Counted from the first letter of the stretch, positions 52,820-62,991 are shown. The stretch: 64,000 bases of DNA from Arthrobacter sp. Leaf337 (GCF_001423745.1 NZ_LMPC01000003.1:1-64000); one strand, 5' to 3'. A program made the numbers and translations. Notes: generated from the sequence alone by a model not told the origin.

Positions 52820-54223
52820 ATGTCTGTAATCGCAAACCCTGAAGTGACAACCATCCGGGCAGAAGACCTCAAGGCGCTCCCCGCATGGCTGGCTCTGAAA
52901 ACAGCCGTCGTCGGGCTGCAGCGGGTTCAAGTGCAGGACGGTTCCGTTCCGGAACCCGCTGACCATGACCAGGCCCGCCGGAATGTCGGCATCATTACGG
53001 ACTCAATCAACGATCTGCGCCACCACCTCCCCCACGACACGGACTACCTTGAACTGCTCGTGCAGGACCTCCAGCGGTGGGCGGCGGAGGGCTTCGTGGT
53101 ACCGGATTTCCTCGACTCATTGGTAGCCTTCCACCCTGAGCAGTGGCGCGTCGACGGGCTGCCGCACCTGGTTCTGTTTCCCATGTACACGCAGAACGGC
53201 AGCACGAACCGATACTTCGAGGCCGTCCTCATCGAGGTCATTTGGCCTTCATTCGTGGCTGACTTGGAGGCAACAAACTACTCCAACAAGCTGTTCGTCC
53301 CCATCAGCTTCATCGATTTCACGCCCGGCTATGACACGAACGCCGCAGTTCTCTTCCCCGAGAGCGTAGCGGTCCGGAGCACCCCTTCCTTCACGTGGGG
53401 AGGTATCTTCGCGGACCGCGAAGCTGCCCGGTTCCGTCGCGTCCTCAAAACTGCCGCCGACATCACTTCCCTGGACCTGCCGGCTGACGCCGCGGAATTC
53501 ATCGACGACCAGCACCTCACGGAGAAGACCTTCGTGATGTGGGATCTGATCCATGACCGGACCCACATGCGCGGTGACCTGCCCTTTGACCCGTTCATGA
53601 TCAAGCAGCGGATGCCGTATTTCCTGTACTCCCTGGAGGAGCTCCGCTGCGATCTGACCGCCTTCCGCGAGTCCGTCCTCATCGAGCGGGACGAGACGGC
53701 TTCCGAGGACGCCCGCAAGCACGCCAAGCTGGTCCAGTACGCCGTGATCTTCGACCGCATTTTCCGCTTCGCGATTACAGGGAACAGGGTCCGTAACTAC
53801 GACGCCGTGGGCGGCCAATTGCTGTTCGCCTGGATGCACCAGCACCGGGTCCTGCACTGGACCGATGGAAAGTTGAGCATCGACTGGACAGACGTCGCCG
53901 GCGTGGTCGTCGAACTGGGTCTCCGCATCGAGGAACTCTACTGGCGTTCAATCGACAGGCCGAAGACCGCACACTGGCTGGCTGCCTACGATCTCGTCTC
54001 GGAAACCCTCACCCCCCACCCGGCCTCCGTGTGGGCCAAGGGACCGGAGGCCCTTCGGCTTGACGGCCCGCCCCGGGACCTGACGGACCAGATCCTTGAT
54101 GACGAATTCCCCCTGTCGATGTTCTACGAAGCACTGGAGAAGAAGATGCGCCCCGTTATTGACTCAACTGCGGGAATCACCGGGAAGAGCCCTGTCAAGA
54201 CTGAGGGCGAGGCCGGCGCATGA
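52820..54223 (+). CDS. DUF6421 family protein
   Basis: The 467-residue product matches my memory of DUF6421 proteins of actinobacteria. Conserved stretches include VVPDFLDSLVAFHPEQW, VLFPMYTQNGSTNRYFEAV, FIDFTPGYDTNAAVLFPE, FTWGGIFADREAARFRRV and FVMWDLIHDRTHMRGDLPFD. The last contains a His-x-x-x-x-His/Asp-like cluster that could bind metal. The reaction is unknown. ATG 52820 is preceded by GGAAGG. The next gene, an SDR, overlaps by 4 bp, and a threonine aldolase relic follows, a gene order I recall for this family. Confidence 0.8.
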   Translation: MSVIANPEVTTIRAEDLKALPAWLALKTAVVGLQRVQVQDGSVPEPADHDQARRNVGIITDSINDLRHHLPHDTDYLELLVQDLQRWAAEGFVVPDFLDSLVAFHPEQWRVDGLPHLVLFPMYTQNGSTNRYFEAVLIEVIWPSFVADLEATNYSNKLFVPISFIDFTPGYDTNAAVLFPESVAVRSTPSFTWGGIFADREAARFRRVLKTAADITSLDLPADAAEFIDDQHLTEKTFVMWDLIHDRTHMRGDLPFDPFMIKQRMPYFLYSLEELRCDLTAFRESVLIERDETASEDARKHAKLVQYAVIFDRIFRFAITGNRVRNYDAVGGQLLFAWMHQHRVLHWTDGKLSIDWTDVAGVVVELGLRIEELYWRSIDRPKTAHWLAAYDLVSETLTPHPASVWAKGPEALRLDGPPRDLTDQILDDEFPLSMFYEALEKKMRPVIDSTAGITGKSPVKTEGEAGA

Positions 54224-54978
54224 GCCAGGACCTCTCGGGGCGTACGGTCGTCGTCGCCGGTTCGACAAGCGCCGCAGGCGTCGCGGTAGTCCATGCCCTC
54301 TCGCAAGCAGGGGCACGCGTGGCCGCCGTGGACATCCTTGAGGACCGGGTGCAGGAGCTCGCGGCCGCTTACGACAACGTCACGGGCTATGTCTGCAACC
54401 TCGCGGACCTACAAGCCGTTGAGAACTTGGCGACGTCTGTCCGGAACGATCTGGGTCCCGTGGACGGCCTTATCCATCTTGTGGGAGGGTGGCGGGGCGG
54501 TACCGGAATTACAGACCAGACGGATGCCGACTGGGACTTCCTGCACACCAGCGTCCTCACCACATTGAGGAACACCAGCCGCGCTTTTTACGACGATTTG
54601 GCTGCCTCCCCTGCGGGTCGCCTGGCCGTCGTTTCCGCACAGTCAGCCTCCTCGCCGACAGCGGGCGGCGCCGCCTATGCCGCCGTCAAGTCAGCCGCCG
54701 AGGCATGGACCCTGGCCGTGGCCGACGGATTCCGGCACCTGCAGGGAGGAAATGGAAGCCCCCACTCCGCTCAGCACTCAGCCGCCCTGGTCTTCGTCGT
54801 CAAGGCTCTGGTCGATGACCGGATGCGCGCAGCCCAGCCGGAACGGAAATTTCCGGGCTACACCGATGTCAGTGTCCTTGCGGACGCTGTACAGCGGATC
54901 TTCGATCTGGAAGCAGAACAGATCAACGGGCAGCGCTTGCCCCTCACGGCCGGCCAACTCGCAGGTGCACCGGCATGA
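54220..54978 (+). CDS. short-chain dehydrogenase/reductase
   Basis: The 252-residue protein has the SDR fold. TVVVAGSTSAAGVAVVHAL is an altered cofactor site (the usual TGxxxGIG is here AGSTSAAG). The catalytic Ser is in VVSAQSAS, and Tyr-Lys is in AAYAAVKSAAEAW (about 150-154). The loop LVGGWRGG is typical of the SDR partner of DUF6421. Start and stop both overlap neighbours by 4 bp, so it forms an operon with DUF6421 and the former threonine aldolase gene. Its substrate is unknown. Confidence 0.85.
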   Translation: MSQDLSGRTVVVAGSTSAAGVAVVHALSQAGARVAAVDILEDRVQELAAAYDNVTGYVCNLADLQAVENLATSVRNDLGPVDGLIHLVGGWRGGTGITDQTDADWDFLHTSVLTTLRNTSRAFYDDLAASPAGRLAVVSAQSASSPTAGGAAYAAVKSAAEAWTLAVADGFRHLQGGNGSPHSAQHSAALVFVVKALVDDRMRAAQPERKFPGYTDVSVLADAVQRIFDLEAEQINGQRLPLTAGQLAGAPA

Positions 54979-55422
54979 GCGTCAGCGTTGATACATAGCA
55001 GGCGTCCCACAGGTACTGGCGGGGCGCCTGCACGACCCGGCATACCGGGGCTTCGCCTCGGATAGCTACGCCGGGGCTCACGCCGAAATCGTCGAAGCAG
55101 TTCAGGCAGCCAACGAAGGCCACGTCACCGCATACGGCGAAGATGTCTACACAGCAGCGCTTCAAGTTGTCATCAAGTCCCACTTCGGGGCAGCTGCCAG
55201 CGCCTATCCGGTCTTCAATGGAACAGGGGCCAACGTCCTTGCCCTGCAAGCCCTGCTCCCGCGTTGGGGCGCTGTCATCTGCGCGGCAACAGCGCATATC
55301 AATACCGACGAAAAACGGCGCCCCGTGGATGTGCTCGTGGGACACCACCGAGACCGACGTCCACTCTCGTTGCCGCAGTGCAGGCTGCCGTCGGCTCTCC
55401 CGCCAACGAAACGCCTAAGTAA
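54975..55422 (+). pseudogene. threonine aldolase remnant with internal deletion
   Basis: ATG 54975 overlaps the SDR stop, but the frame ends after seven codons. A shifted frame from about 55025 reads RGFASDSYAGAHAEIVEAVQ, then GEDVYTAAL, VFNGTGANVLALQALLPRWG and CAATAHINTDE, the N-terminal part of a PLP-dependent threonine aldolase. Near 55315 it jumps to WMCSWDTTETDV and, after another shift, TLVAAVQAAVGSPANETPK, the usual C-terminus. The central part with the PLP Lys is missing. The gene was complete and part of the DUF6421-SDR operon before decay. Confidence 0.8.
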
Positions 55423-55469
55423 GAGACGTAACTGCGGACTGCAAGCACAAATCCAACTCCCGCTACCGC

Positions 55470-56339
55470 CTACCGGCTGATCCTGTGGAGCGTGCGGTGG
55501 ACCTCGGACGCGCTGGGTCGCCGGGCAGGGTCCGTGTCTGTCATGGCGAGCAGGAGCCGGGACCAGCGCCGCTGGACGGTAGCGGGAAGCCGGGGTGAGC
55601 GCAGGGTACGGGCAACCATCGATTCCAAGGCCGGCCCGGGAAATGCCTTGATGCCGGTGAGGCTTTCGAAGATGACCAGGCCAAGGGCATAGATGTCGCT
55701 GGCGCTGGTGGCGTGCTGTCCGTGGACTGCCTCGGGGCTCAGGTAGTGCGGGGTGCCTGATACATCCGTGTTCGGGCGGTGCCAGGAGCTGGTGGCGATT
55801 CCGAAGTCGATGAGTTTGGCCTCGGCCTTGGAGGCCCTGTCATCAGCCCGGTTCACCATGATGTTGGCGGGTTTGACGTCGTTGTGCACGATGCCTTTGC
55901 GGTGGATGTGCGACAGGGCCGACGCAACTCCGCCCATCCACGCCGCCACGTCCGCGGCATCCACCGGCCCCTCGTGGATCGCCCGTCGGAGATCGGTCCC
56001 TGCGGCGAGTTCGGCGGCGATGTAGTTCCGGCCCGAGCCTGTGCCGCCGTCGGCAGGCATGCGGCCATACCTTTTGATCCGCATGATGTTGTTGTGGTGC
56101 AGGCGTGCGTGGAGCTCAATCTCCCGGTTGAACGGCGAGTCGGGATTGGCTGCCTCTGCCCGGAAGATCTTGAGGGCTGCAGATCCGCCGCTAAGCAGGT
56201 CCGTCGCCTGGTAAACGTCAGCTTCCGCGCCGCGCCCCAGCAGTGCTCCAACCTGATACCGCCGCTCCACGGTGCGGCGCCCGCCCCCGGCAGCGCCCAG
56301 CCGGCCGGCAACCGCCGGCCGGATCAGGGTTGCCGTCAC
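55470..56339 (-). CDS. serine/threonine protein kinase, soluble
   Basis: The 289-residue product is a Hanks-type kinase domain alone, without a membrane segment or extracellular domain. The glycine loop is LGRGAEADVYQA, the ATP Lys is 57 (AALKIF), the catalytic loop is HNDVKPANI (Asp 154) and the metal loop is DFG (178-180). The Arg of the usual HRD is Asn, so activation-loop control as in RD kinases is unlikely. APE appears as SPE (YLSPEAV). Its ATG overlaps the stop of the unknown gene upstream by 4 bp, in an operon headed by marR. Confidence 0.88.
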   Translation of the reverse strand: MTATLIRPAVAGRLGAAGGGRRTVERRYQVGALLGRGAEADVYQATDLLSGGSAALKIFRAEAANPDSPFNREIELHARLHHNNIMRIKRYGRMPADGGTGSGRNYIAAELAAGTDLRRAIHEGPVDAADVAAWMGGVASALSHIHRKGIVHNDVKPANIMVNRADDRASKAEAKLIDFGIATSSWHRPNTDVSGTPHYLSPEAVHGQHATSASDIYALGLVIFESLTGIKAFPGPALESMVARTLRSPRLPATVQRRWSRLLLAMTDTDPARRPSASEVHRTLHRISR

Positions 56340-56809
56340 TGGAGAAGTTCGAGAAGCTCAGCATGCGTGAGGCCGCCTTCGAAGGCAATGGCCGCGGAAT
56401 CGGCCCCGGCAGCCATGGCCCTTTTCACTGCGGAGACGAATGCGGCCTCCGCGACATCCATTTCCCACTGCAAGCTCTCAAGCCGTGCCCCCGCTGCGTG
56501 AACCGCGGCCAAGGGGTCGACTTCCGACTCGGCGTCCTGCCGGAAGCTGTCCTGCCGGAAGCCGCAGGCGCAGACCCATTCCCCCAGATCCGTGTGGGTT
56601 TGCGCCCAGGGCAGTGAGGGAACCGGCGACGGCGTCATTCTCATGCCACAGTGCAACGGTGCACCGTCCGCGGCCTCGTGGCTTACCGGCGTCTCCGGGC
56701 CGGCCGGGAGCTGATCGCTGAGGTCCCCGGTGAAGCTGACGGACCGTCCAGGAAAGGAATGGGATTTGAGGGGAAAGCTGGAGGTTGTCCGTTCGGCCAC
56801 AGCAGTCAT
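56336..56809 (-). CDS. unknown protein between MarR regulator and kinase
   Basis: ATG 56809 gives 157 residues; ATG 56818 in frame is an alternative. The N-terminal half is Ser/Pro/Thr rich and probably disordered. The middle has HCGMRM and WVCACGF, which could bind a metal, and a short duplicated FRQDSFRQD. The C-terminus is helical, ending GGLTHAELLELLQ. Its stop overlaps the kinase start by 4 bp. The Ser/Thr-rich tail makes it a candidate kinase substrate. No family is recognised. Confidence 0.65.
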   Translation of the reverse strand: MTAVAERTTSSFPLKSHSFPGRSVSFTGDLSDQLPAGPETPVSHEAADGAPLHCGMRMTPSPVPSLPWAQTHTDLGEWVCACGFRQDSFRQDAESEVDPLAAVHAAGARLESLQWEMDVAEAAFVSAVKRAMAAGADSAAIAFEGGLTHAELLELLQ

Positions 56810-56825
56810 GCGATCCATCCCTAAA

Positions 56826-56857
56826 TAGCTAGCTAAGTACCTAGCTAGACTACCTAG
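56826..56857. promoter_or_regulatory. CTAG-rich repeat cluster
   Basis: TAGCTAGCTA (56826-56835) and CTAGCTAG (56841-56848) are palindromes, and TACCTAG is repeated at 56838-56844 and 56851-56857. CTAG is usually rare in high-GC genomes. The cluster lies between marR and the unknown gene. CCTAGTT at 56853-56859 is also found upstream of marR at 57408-57414. Confidence 0.5.
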
Positions 56858-57389
56858 TTTTATTTGGATGTCCAGCAGGGGGTTGGTCCGACTCACTGTC
56901 GAGCGTGTCGACCGCGTCCCGCATCGCCAGAAGGAAGTAGGTGACGGCAGCTGCCTGTTCGGGCGTGAGTGATTCCGCGACTTCGATCATGCGCTGGTGC
57001 ATCTTGCCGAGGGTCTGGCGGACTTCCGCGTCCGCGCCCGGGGTGGGGCGGAGAAGGATGGCCCGGCGGTCCGAGGGGTGCGTTTCGCGGGTGACATATC
57101 CCCCGGTCACCATTCGATCAACCAGGGATGTCATGGATGCCGAGGTCATGCCCAGGCGGGCTGCAAGTTCTTTGGGCTGTATGCCGACGCCGGCCTTGTC
57201 AGCCTCCAGCAGGTAGCGCAGGGCGAGAAGGTCGGACTCCCCCATTTCCATGGATGAACGCGTCCGGCGCCTCATGGCGGTTTCGGAGGCCCGGTACTCA
57301 CGAAGGGCGTTCAGGACTGCGACCGCAGCAGCCCTGTGGTCCTGCTCGGAGGGATACCAATAGCCATCGCCTGCACCATATGCATTCAT
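56850..57389 (-). CDS. MarR family transcriptional regulator
   Basis: The 179-residue product has a winged helix: LALRYLLEADKAGVGIQPKE, then LAARLGMTSASMTSLVDRMV and the wing GYVTRETHPSDRRAILLRPT. ATG 57389 follows AAGGA. It is the first gene of a leftward operon with an unknown protein and a kinase. A shared CCTAGTT motif before and after it suggests autoregulation. The heterodimeric ABC exporter genes lie 120 bases upstream and could also be targets. The ligand is unknown. Confidence 0.88.
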   Translation of the reverse strand: MNAYGAGDGYWYPSEQDHRAAAVAVLNALREYRASETAMRRRTRSSMEMGESDLLALRYLLEADKAGVGIQPKELAARLGMTSASMTSLVDRMVTGGYVTRETHPSDRRAILLRPTPGADAEVRQTLGKMHQRMIEVAESLTPEQAAAVTYFLLAMRDAVDTLDSESDQPPAGHPNKTR

Positions 57390-57509
57390 CAGGATTTCCT
57401 TCGACCGCCTAGTTACACGCCGGACTAACCAATAGATGGTAGCCCAACCGGCCCATGCTGGCGGTATCTTGCCGGTCGGCCATGCGGACCGTGACGGCGA
57501 GGGAACCCC

Positions 57510-59516
57510 CTAAACCTCCGCCACCGGAGCCGCGAACTGGGCCTCGTAGAGCCGCGCATAGGCCCCGCCCGCGGCCAACAAGGAAGCGTGCGTGCCCTGC
57601 TCCACGATCTGCCCTGCCTCCATCACCAGGATGAGGTCAGCGTCGCGGATCGTTGACAGGCGGTGGGCGATCACAAACGAAGTCCGGTCGGACCGCAGCG
57701 CACTCATCGCCTTCTGCACCAGCACCTCCGTCCGGGTGTCCACGGAAGAAGTCGCCTCGTCCAGGATCAGCACCGACGGCCGGGCCAGGAACGCGCGGGC
57801 AATCGTCAGCAGCTGCTTCTCGCCCGCGGACACGTTTCCGCCCTCGTCCTCCAGCACCGTGTCGTAACCCTCCGGCAGCGAGTGCACGAACCGGTCCACG
57901 TACGTCGCCTTCGCCGCCTCCAGAATCTCGGCTTCCGAAGCCGAGGGCCGCCCGTAGGCAATGTTGTCCCGGATCGTCCCGCCGAACAGCCACGTATCCT
58001 GCAGCACCATGCCCATACGCGAGCGCAGCTCGCGCCGGGAGACAGAGGTGATGTCCACGCCGTCGAGCGTTATCCGCCCCGCATCAATCTCGTAGAACCG
58101 CATCATCAGGTTCACCAGCGTCGTCTTGCCGGCCCCCGTGGGGCCGACGATCGCCACTGTCTGCCCCGGCTCCGCCACCAGCGAAAGGTTAGAGATCAGC
58201 GGCTTGTCCGGCGAATAGGAGAACGAGACGTTCTCGAACACCAGCCGCCCCCGCCCGCCGGCAGGAACAGAACCGGCAGCCTCCGGCGACTCCTCCGGCT
58301 CATCCAGCAACGAGAACACCCGCTCGGCCGACGCCACCCCGGACTGCAGCAGGTTAGCCATGGACCCCAACTGCGCCAGCGGCTGCGTGAACTGCCGCGA
58401 GTACTGGATGAATGCCTGCACATCGCCCAGCTGCATCGCCCCGGACGCAACCTGCAGGCCGCCCACCACGGCGATCCCCACGTACACCAGGTTCCCGATG
58501 AACGTCATGGCCGGCATGATCAGGCCGGAAATGAACTGCGCGCCGAAGCTCGCCTCATACAGCTCCGCGTTCTTCTGCCGGAACCGTTCCCCCACCTCCT
58601 GCTGCCGACCGAACACCTTCACCAGCGCATGCCCGGTGTAGGTCTCCTCGATCTGGCCGTTGAGCTCGCCGGTGTGCTTCCACTGCGCCACGAACAGCTT
58701 CTGCGAGCGCTTGGCGATCACCGCCGTCGTCACCAGTGTCAGCGGAATGGTCACCAGCGCAATGATCGCCAGCGTCGGCGAGAGCAGGAACATCATCAGC
58801 AGCACGCCCGCCACGGTCAGCAGCGACATCACCGCCTGGCTGATGGTCTGCTGCAGGCTCTGGGAAATGTTGTCGACGTCGTTCGTCACCCGGCTGAGCA
58901 GCTCGCCGCGCTGGATCGAATCGAAATACCGCAGCGGCAGCCGGTTGATCTTCGCCTCGATCCGCTCGCGCAGCCGGAAGACGGTCCGCTGCACCACGCC
59001 GTTGAGCACGTACGCCTGCACCCACATAAACGCGGACGCCAGCACGTACAGCACCAGCGCCCACAGCAGCACACTCGCCAGCGCCGTGAAGTCGATCCCC
59101 GTCCCCGGCGTCAGCGCCATGGCACTGAGCATGTCCGCCTTCTGGTTCTCCCCCGCGGCCCGCAGCTGCGCGATCAGCTGCGCTTTGGTCATCCCCGCCG
59201 GGAGCTGCTTGGACACGACGCCCGCGAAGATGATGTTGGTGCCCTCGCCCAGCAGCCGCGGCCCGATCACGGACAACGTCACCCCGGCAACGCTCAGCGC
59301 GATCACCAGCACCAGCCACAGCCGCTCCGGCCGCAGCGTGCCCAGCAGCCGCCTGGCCGACGGCCAGAAGTTCATCGCCTTTTCCGCCGGGATGTTCATC
59401 CCCGCGAACGGTCCCCCGCGTCCCGGGCCCATGGGCGGACGCGGCGGGCGTCCGACGGCGGTGCTCCCGGTTTCCGGGGCCGGTCCCGGCCGGGTGGGTG
59501 TGCTTCGCCCGCTCAT
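57510..59516 (-). CDS. ABC exporter subunit 2 (membrane plus ATPase)
   Basis: The 668-residue protein has a Pro/Gly-rich N-terminal tail, six membrane helices (about 60-390) and an ATPase domain with [22 protein letters not shown] and [13 protein letters not shown] long insertion with soluble residues (about 100-140) lies between helices 1 and 2. Its ATG overlaps the stop of the first subunit by 4 bp, so the two form a heterodimeric exporter. The intact Walker B Glu (DEATSS) suggests this half hydrolyses ATP. A decayed partial copy lies at 49681-50404. Confidence 0.9.
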   Translation of the reverse strand: MSGRSTPTRPGPAPETGSTAVGRPPRPPMGPGRGGPFAGMNIPAEKAMNFWPSARRLLGTLRPERLWLVLVIALSVAGVTLSVIGPRLLGEGTNIIFAGVVSKQLPAGMTKAQLIAQLRAAGENQKADMLSAMALTPGTGIDFTALASVLLWALVLYVLASAFMWVQAYVLNGVVQRTVFRLRERIEAKINRLPLRYFDSIQRGELLSRVTNDVDNISQSLQQTISQAVMSLLTVAGVLLMMFLLSPTLAIIALVTIPLTLVTTAVIAKRSQKLFVAQWKHTGELNGQIEETYTGHALVKVFGRQQEVGERFRQKNAELYEASFGAQFISGLIMPAMTFIGNLVYVGIAVVGGLQVASGAMQLGDVQAFIQYSRQFTQPLAQLGSMANLLQSGVASAERVFSLLDEPEESPEAAGSVPAGGRGRLVFENVSFSYSPDKPLISNLSLVAEPGQTVAIVGPTGAGKTTLVNLMMRFYEIDAGRITLDGVDITSVSRRELRSRMGMVLQDTWLFGGTIRDNIAYGRPSASEAEILEAAKATYVDRFVHSLPEGYDTVLEDEGGNVSAGEKQLLTIARAFLARPSVLILDEATSSVDTRTEVLVQKAMSALRSDRTSFVIAHRLSTIRDADLILVMEAGQIVEQGTHASLLAAGGAYARLYEAQFAAPVAEV

Positions 59517-61261
59517 ACCGCCTCCTCCGCTGCCAGCTGCGAGGACACGATCTCGCGGTACGTTTCCGACGTCTCCAGCAGGTCATCGTGCGTTCCGTGC
59601 CCCACGATCCTGCCGTCGTCGAGCACCAGGATCTGGTCCGCGTCGGCAATGCTGGACACCCGCTGGGCGATGATCACCAGGGTGGCGCCGGAGGTGTTGT
59701 GCTTGAGCGCCTGCCTCAGCCGGGCGTCAGTGGCGGTGTCCAGCGAGGAGAACGAGTCGTCGAAGATGTAGAGCTCGGGCTGTTTCACCAGCGCCCGGGC
59801 GATCGCGATCCGCTGCCGCTGCCCGCCGGACACGTTGGTGCCGCCCTGCGAGATGGGCGCATCCAGCCCGCCCTCCATCTCCCGGACAAAGTCCTGCGCC
59901 TGCGCGGTGGTGAGTGCCCGCCACATCTCATCCTCGGTGGCATCTGGCTTGCCGTAGAGCAGGTTGCTGCGCACCGTGCCGGAGAACAGGTACGGCCGCT
60001 GCGGCACCAGGCCGATGTGCCCCCACAGCTGGTCCGGGTGCAGCTCGCGGACGTCCACGCCGTCGAACTTCACCGAGCCGCTGGTGGCATCGAAAAGCCG
60101 CGGCAGCAGGTTCACCAGCGTGGTCTTGCCGGACCCGGTGCTGCCGATGATCGCCGTCGTCTGCCCCGAACGGGCAGTGAAACTAATCCCGGACAGAACC
60201 GGCTGCTCGGCACCCGGGTAGGCAAATCCGACGTCGTGCATCTCCATCTCGCCGCTGCCCGCACCGCCCCGGCCGGCGGCAGCGGTGACCGGATGCTCCG
60301 GCGGCCGCACGCTCGACTCCGTGGTCAGCACCTCGCCGATCCGGTCCGCAGAAACCGCCGCGCGCGGGATCATCACCGCCATGAACGTGGCCATCATGAC
60401 GGACATCAGGATCTGCAGCAGGTAGCTGAGGAAGGCAATCAGCGTGCCCACCTGCATGGAACCGTCCTCGATCCGGAATGAGCCGAACCAGATCACCGCC
60501 ACGCTGGAGACGTTCAGCACCAGCATCACAACAGGGAAGGCGAGCGCCATCAGCCGGCCGGCCCGCAGTGCGGTGTCCGTGACGTCCTCGTTGGCGCGGG
60601 CAAACCGGGCGGTCTCGATGTCCTCCCGCACGAACGCCCGCACCACCCGGATGCCGGTGAGCTGCTCGCGGAGCACCCGGTTCACGGTGTCGATCCGCAC
60701 CTGCATCTTCCGGAACAGCGGCACCATGCGGGTGATGATGAGCGCGACGGCGACCAGCAGCACCGGGACGCTGACGGCGATCAGCCAGGACAGCTGCGCA
60801 TCCTGCCGGACCGCCATGATCACCCCGCCGATGCTGAGCATGGGCGCGGCCACCATCATCGTGGCGGACATCAGCACCAGCTGCTGGACCTGCTGGACGT
60901 CGTTCGTGGAGCGGGTGATCAGGCTCGGCGCCCCGAACCTGGTGACCTCCTGCTCGGAGAACTCCCCCACCCGGGTGAAGATGGCCCCGCGCAGGTCCCG
61001 GCCCAGCGCCATGGCCGCCTTCGCCCCGAAATACACGGCCACCACCGCGCAGGCGATCTGCAGCAAGGTGATGAACAGCATGAGGCTGCCCACCCGGAGG
61101 ATATACCCGGTATCCCCCTTGGCCACGCCTTCATCGATGATGTCCGCGTTCAGCGTGGGCAGGTACAGGGACGCTATGGACTGCGCCAGCTGGAAAATCA
61201 CGACGGCGATCAGCAGCCGCCGCTGCGGCCGCAGGTACTCAACGAGCAGTTTCCAGAGCAT
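59513..61261 (-). CDS. ABC exporter subunit 1 (membrane plus ATPase)
   Basis: The 582-residue half-transporter has a membrane domain (about 15-300) and an ATPase domain with Walker [10 protein letters not shown], signature [13 protein letters not shown] and Walker [13 protein letters not shown]. In Walker B the usual catalytic Glu is Asp (FDDSFSS), so this nucleotide site is probably degenerate, as is common in one half of heterodimeric exporters. GGAG lies before ATG 61261. It pairs with subunit 2 encoded downstream. Drug or lipid export is a family inference. Confidence 0.9.
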   Translation of the reverse strand: MLWKLLVEYLRPQRRLLIAVVIFQLAQSIASLYLPTLNADIIDEGVAKGDTGYILRVGSLMLFITLLQIACAVVAVYFGAKAAMALGRDLRGAIFTRVGEFSEQEVTRFGAPSLITRSTNDVQQVQQLVLMSATMMVAAPMLSIGGVIMAVRQDAQLSWLIAVSVPVLLVAVALIITRMVPLFRKMQVRIDTVNRVLREQLTGIRVVRAFVREDIETARFARANEDVTDTALRAGRLMALAFPVVMLVLNVSSVAVIWFGSFRIEDGSMQVGTLIAFLSYLLQILMSVMMATFMAVMIPRAAVSADRIGEVLTTESSVRPPEHPVTAAAGRGGAGSGEMEMHDVGFAYPGAEQPVLSGISFTARSGQTTAIIGSTGSGKTTLVNLLPRLFDATSGSVKFDGVDVRELHPDQLWGHIGLVPQRPYLFSGTVRSNLLYGKPDATEDEMWRALTTAQAQDFVREMEGGLDAPISQGGTNVSGGQRQRIAIARALVKQPELYIFDDSFSSLDTATDARLRQALKHNTSGATLVIIAQRVSSIADADQILVLDDGRIVGHGTHDDLLETSETYREIVSSQLAAEEAV

Positions 61262-61522
61262 CCGGACTCCACTTCACGCCGCGCGCGCTCCGGGGCCCGC
61301 GCAATCAGATTCGAAGGCCAGTTTACGACCGGAACCTGCGAGCGGACCGGGTTCCTCTCAGGGCGAAGGCGCGGCGGTCTGGGGCGCCGACCGGCAAGGC
61401 CCTGGCGTGGCGATGCCAGGCGGCCGGCAGTTTTGACAAGACGGTTGCCGGACAGATGGTTAGGCTGAAGTTTCGGCGCACCTTTGTGCCCTGGAAATAC
61501 ACGGTGAAGTGGGGGAACGTCC

Positions 61523-61960
61523 ATGGGGGAACAGCGTTTCATTCTTGGCACACCGGCCACGGTTCCGTCAGCGGTGAGAGCGGCGACGGCGTTCTGGATC
61601 GCCAGCACGTTCACTTCCTGGGCGGTGCCCGGGATCATCACTTTGGTTCGGATCGGCACACACCAGGCCGAATGGGGCTGGCTCGAACTGTTGGGGGTGG
61701 CGTTCGGGGCTCCCTTCGCCGCGCTCCAGGTCTGGGCGGCATTGCGGCTGCTCGGGGGCGCCCATTGGGCGAGGGTCGTCCTGACGCTCGTCGCGGTTTT
61801 TTACGTCTCGAGCGCCGTAAACAACAACTGGTCCGTGCTTCCCGTCGTGAGCCTCATCCCGGCCCTGGCCGGAAGCGTGCTGATGTGGCAGCCCGCAACC
61901 AATGCGTTCTTCCAACCACGGAAGGGATTGCCGGCTTCCGATCAACAGGCCGGCAGATAG
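61523..61960 (+). CDS. integral membrane protein of unknown function
   Basis: The 145-residue product has about four hydrophobic segments: AATAFWIASTFTSWAVPGII, LLGVAFGAPFAALQVWAAL, ARVVLTLVAVFYVSSAV and VVSLIPALAGSVLMW. A short polar tail follows. The start ATG 61523 follows GGGGGAACG. No family is recognised. It stands alone, divergent from the ABC exporter pair. Confidence 0.7.
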   Translation: MGEQRFILGTPATVPSAVRAATAFWIASTFTSWAVPGIITLVRIGTHQAEWGWLELLGVAFGAPFAALQVWAALRLLGGAHWARVVLTLVAVFYVSSAVNNNWSVLPVVSLIPALAGSVLMWQPATNAFFQPRKGLPASDQQAGR

Positions 61961-62074
61961 GGCACGAGCTCACCGGCAACAACGCCCTCCGGCCGGAGGG
62001 CCAGGGCTGAACAAGGCCACTTTCCGGAATTGGCTATGGTCCCGCGGCACGGCGGCCACCTACGGTTGGTTGCT

Positions 62075-62932
62075 ATGACCAGCATGACCACCGCAGTGAA
62101 CGAATATCCCTTCTCCCAGGTTGACGTCTTTGCCCCGGGGCCCAAGGCAGGCAACCCGGTCGCCGTCGTACATCAAGCCCACGGCCTGTCCGCGGAACAG
62201 ATGCAGAGCTTCGCTAACTGGACCAACCTCTCGGAGACCACGTTCCTCCTGGAGCCGTCGCACCCCGAGGCGGACTACAGGCTGCGTATTTTCACGCCCG
62301 CCGCCGAACTGCCGTTCGCCGGGCACCCCACGCTGGGCTCGGCGCACGCGTGGCTGGAAAACGGCGGGCAGCCCCGCCGTGACGGCGAGCTGGTGCAGGA
62401 ATGCGAGGCGGGGCTCGTGAAAATCCGCCGCTCGGGCACTGACCTCGCCTTTGCGGCGCCGCCGCTGGTCCGCTCCGGTCCGGTTGAACCGGCGGTGCTG
62501 GAACAGGCCTTCGCCAGCCTTGGCATCGATGCCAGCGAAGTCCTGGGCAGCAACTGGGTGGACAACGGCCCGGGCTGGCTGGGGATCCGGCTGCAATCAG
62601 CGGAAGCAGTGCTCCGGCTGGAGCCCGATTTCGCCCTGATGGACCAGCTCTGTGTCGGCGTCATCGGCAGCTACCCGGAGGGTGGACCTGCGGACTTTGA
62701 GGTCCGGGCGTTCGTTCCCGGCTTGAGCGTTCCCGAGGACCCCGTAACCGGCAGCCTCAACGCCGGACTGGCGCAATGGCTCCTGGGCGAGGGCGTGGTG
62801 GACGGCGGCTACACCGTCCAGCAAGGCACTGCGCTGGGACGCGGCGGCCTGCTGACTGTCACGGTGGACGATGACGGCATCTGGATCGGCGGGGTCAGCC
62901 GCTCCGTGGTGAGCGGCCGGGTGTCGCTGTAG
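62075..62932 (+). CDS. PhzF family protein
   Basis: The 285-residue protein belongs to the PhzF isomerase family. The catalytic Glu lies in NLSETTFLL (about 45). AGHPTLGSAHAWL (about 83) and PEDPVTGSLNAGLAQWL (about 220) are the two symmetric family motifs. ATG 62075 is chosen over an upstream ATG at 62030 because the family starts near EYPFSQVDVFA. No phenazine genes are nearby, so the substrate is unknown; stand-alone PhzF-like proteins are widespread. Confidence 0.88.
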   Translation: MTSMTTAVNEYPFSQVDVFAPGPKAGNPVAVVHQAHGLSAEQMQSFANWTNLSETTFLLEPSHPEADYRLRIFTPAAELPFAGHPTLGSAHAWLENGGQPRRDGELVQECEAGLVKIRRSGTDLAFAAPPLVRSGPVEPAVLEQAFASLGIDASEVLGSNWVDNGPGWLGIRLQSAEAVLRLEPDFALMDQLCVGVIGSYPEGGPADFEVRAFVPGLSVPEDPVTGSLNAGLAQWLLGEGVVDGGYTVQQGTALGRGGLLTVTVDDDGIWIGGVSRSVVSGRVSL

Positions 62933-62991
62933 GCGCCGCCGCGTTTCCGCGGGGCCCGCGGGGCCGCTGTGGACCTGTGCCGGCGGGGCGG

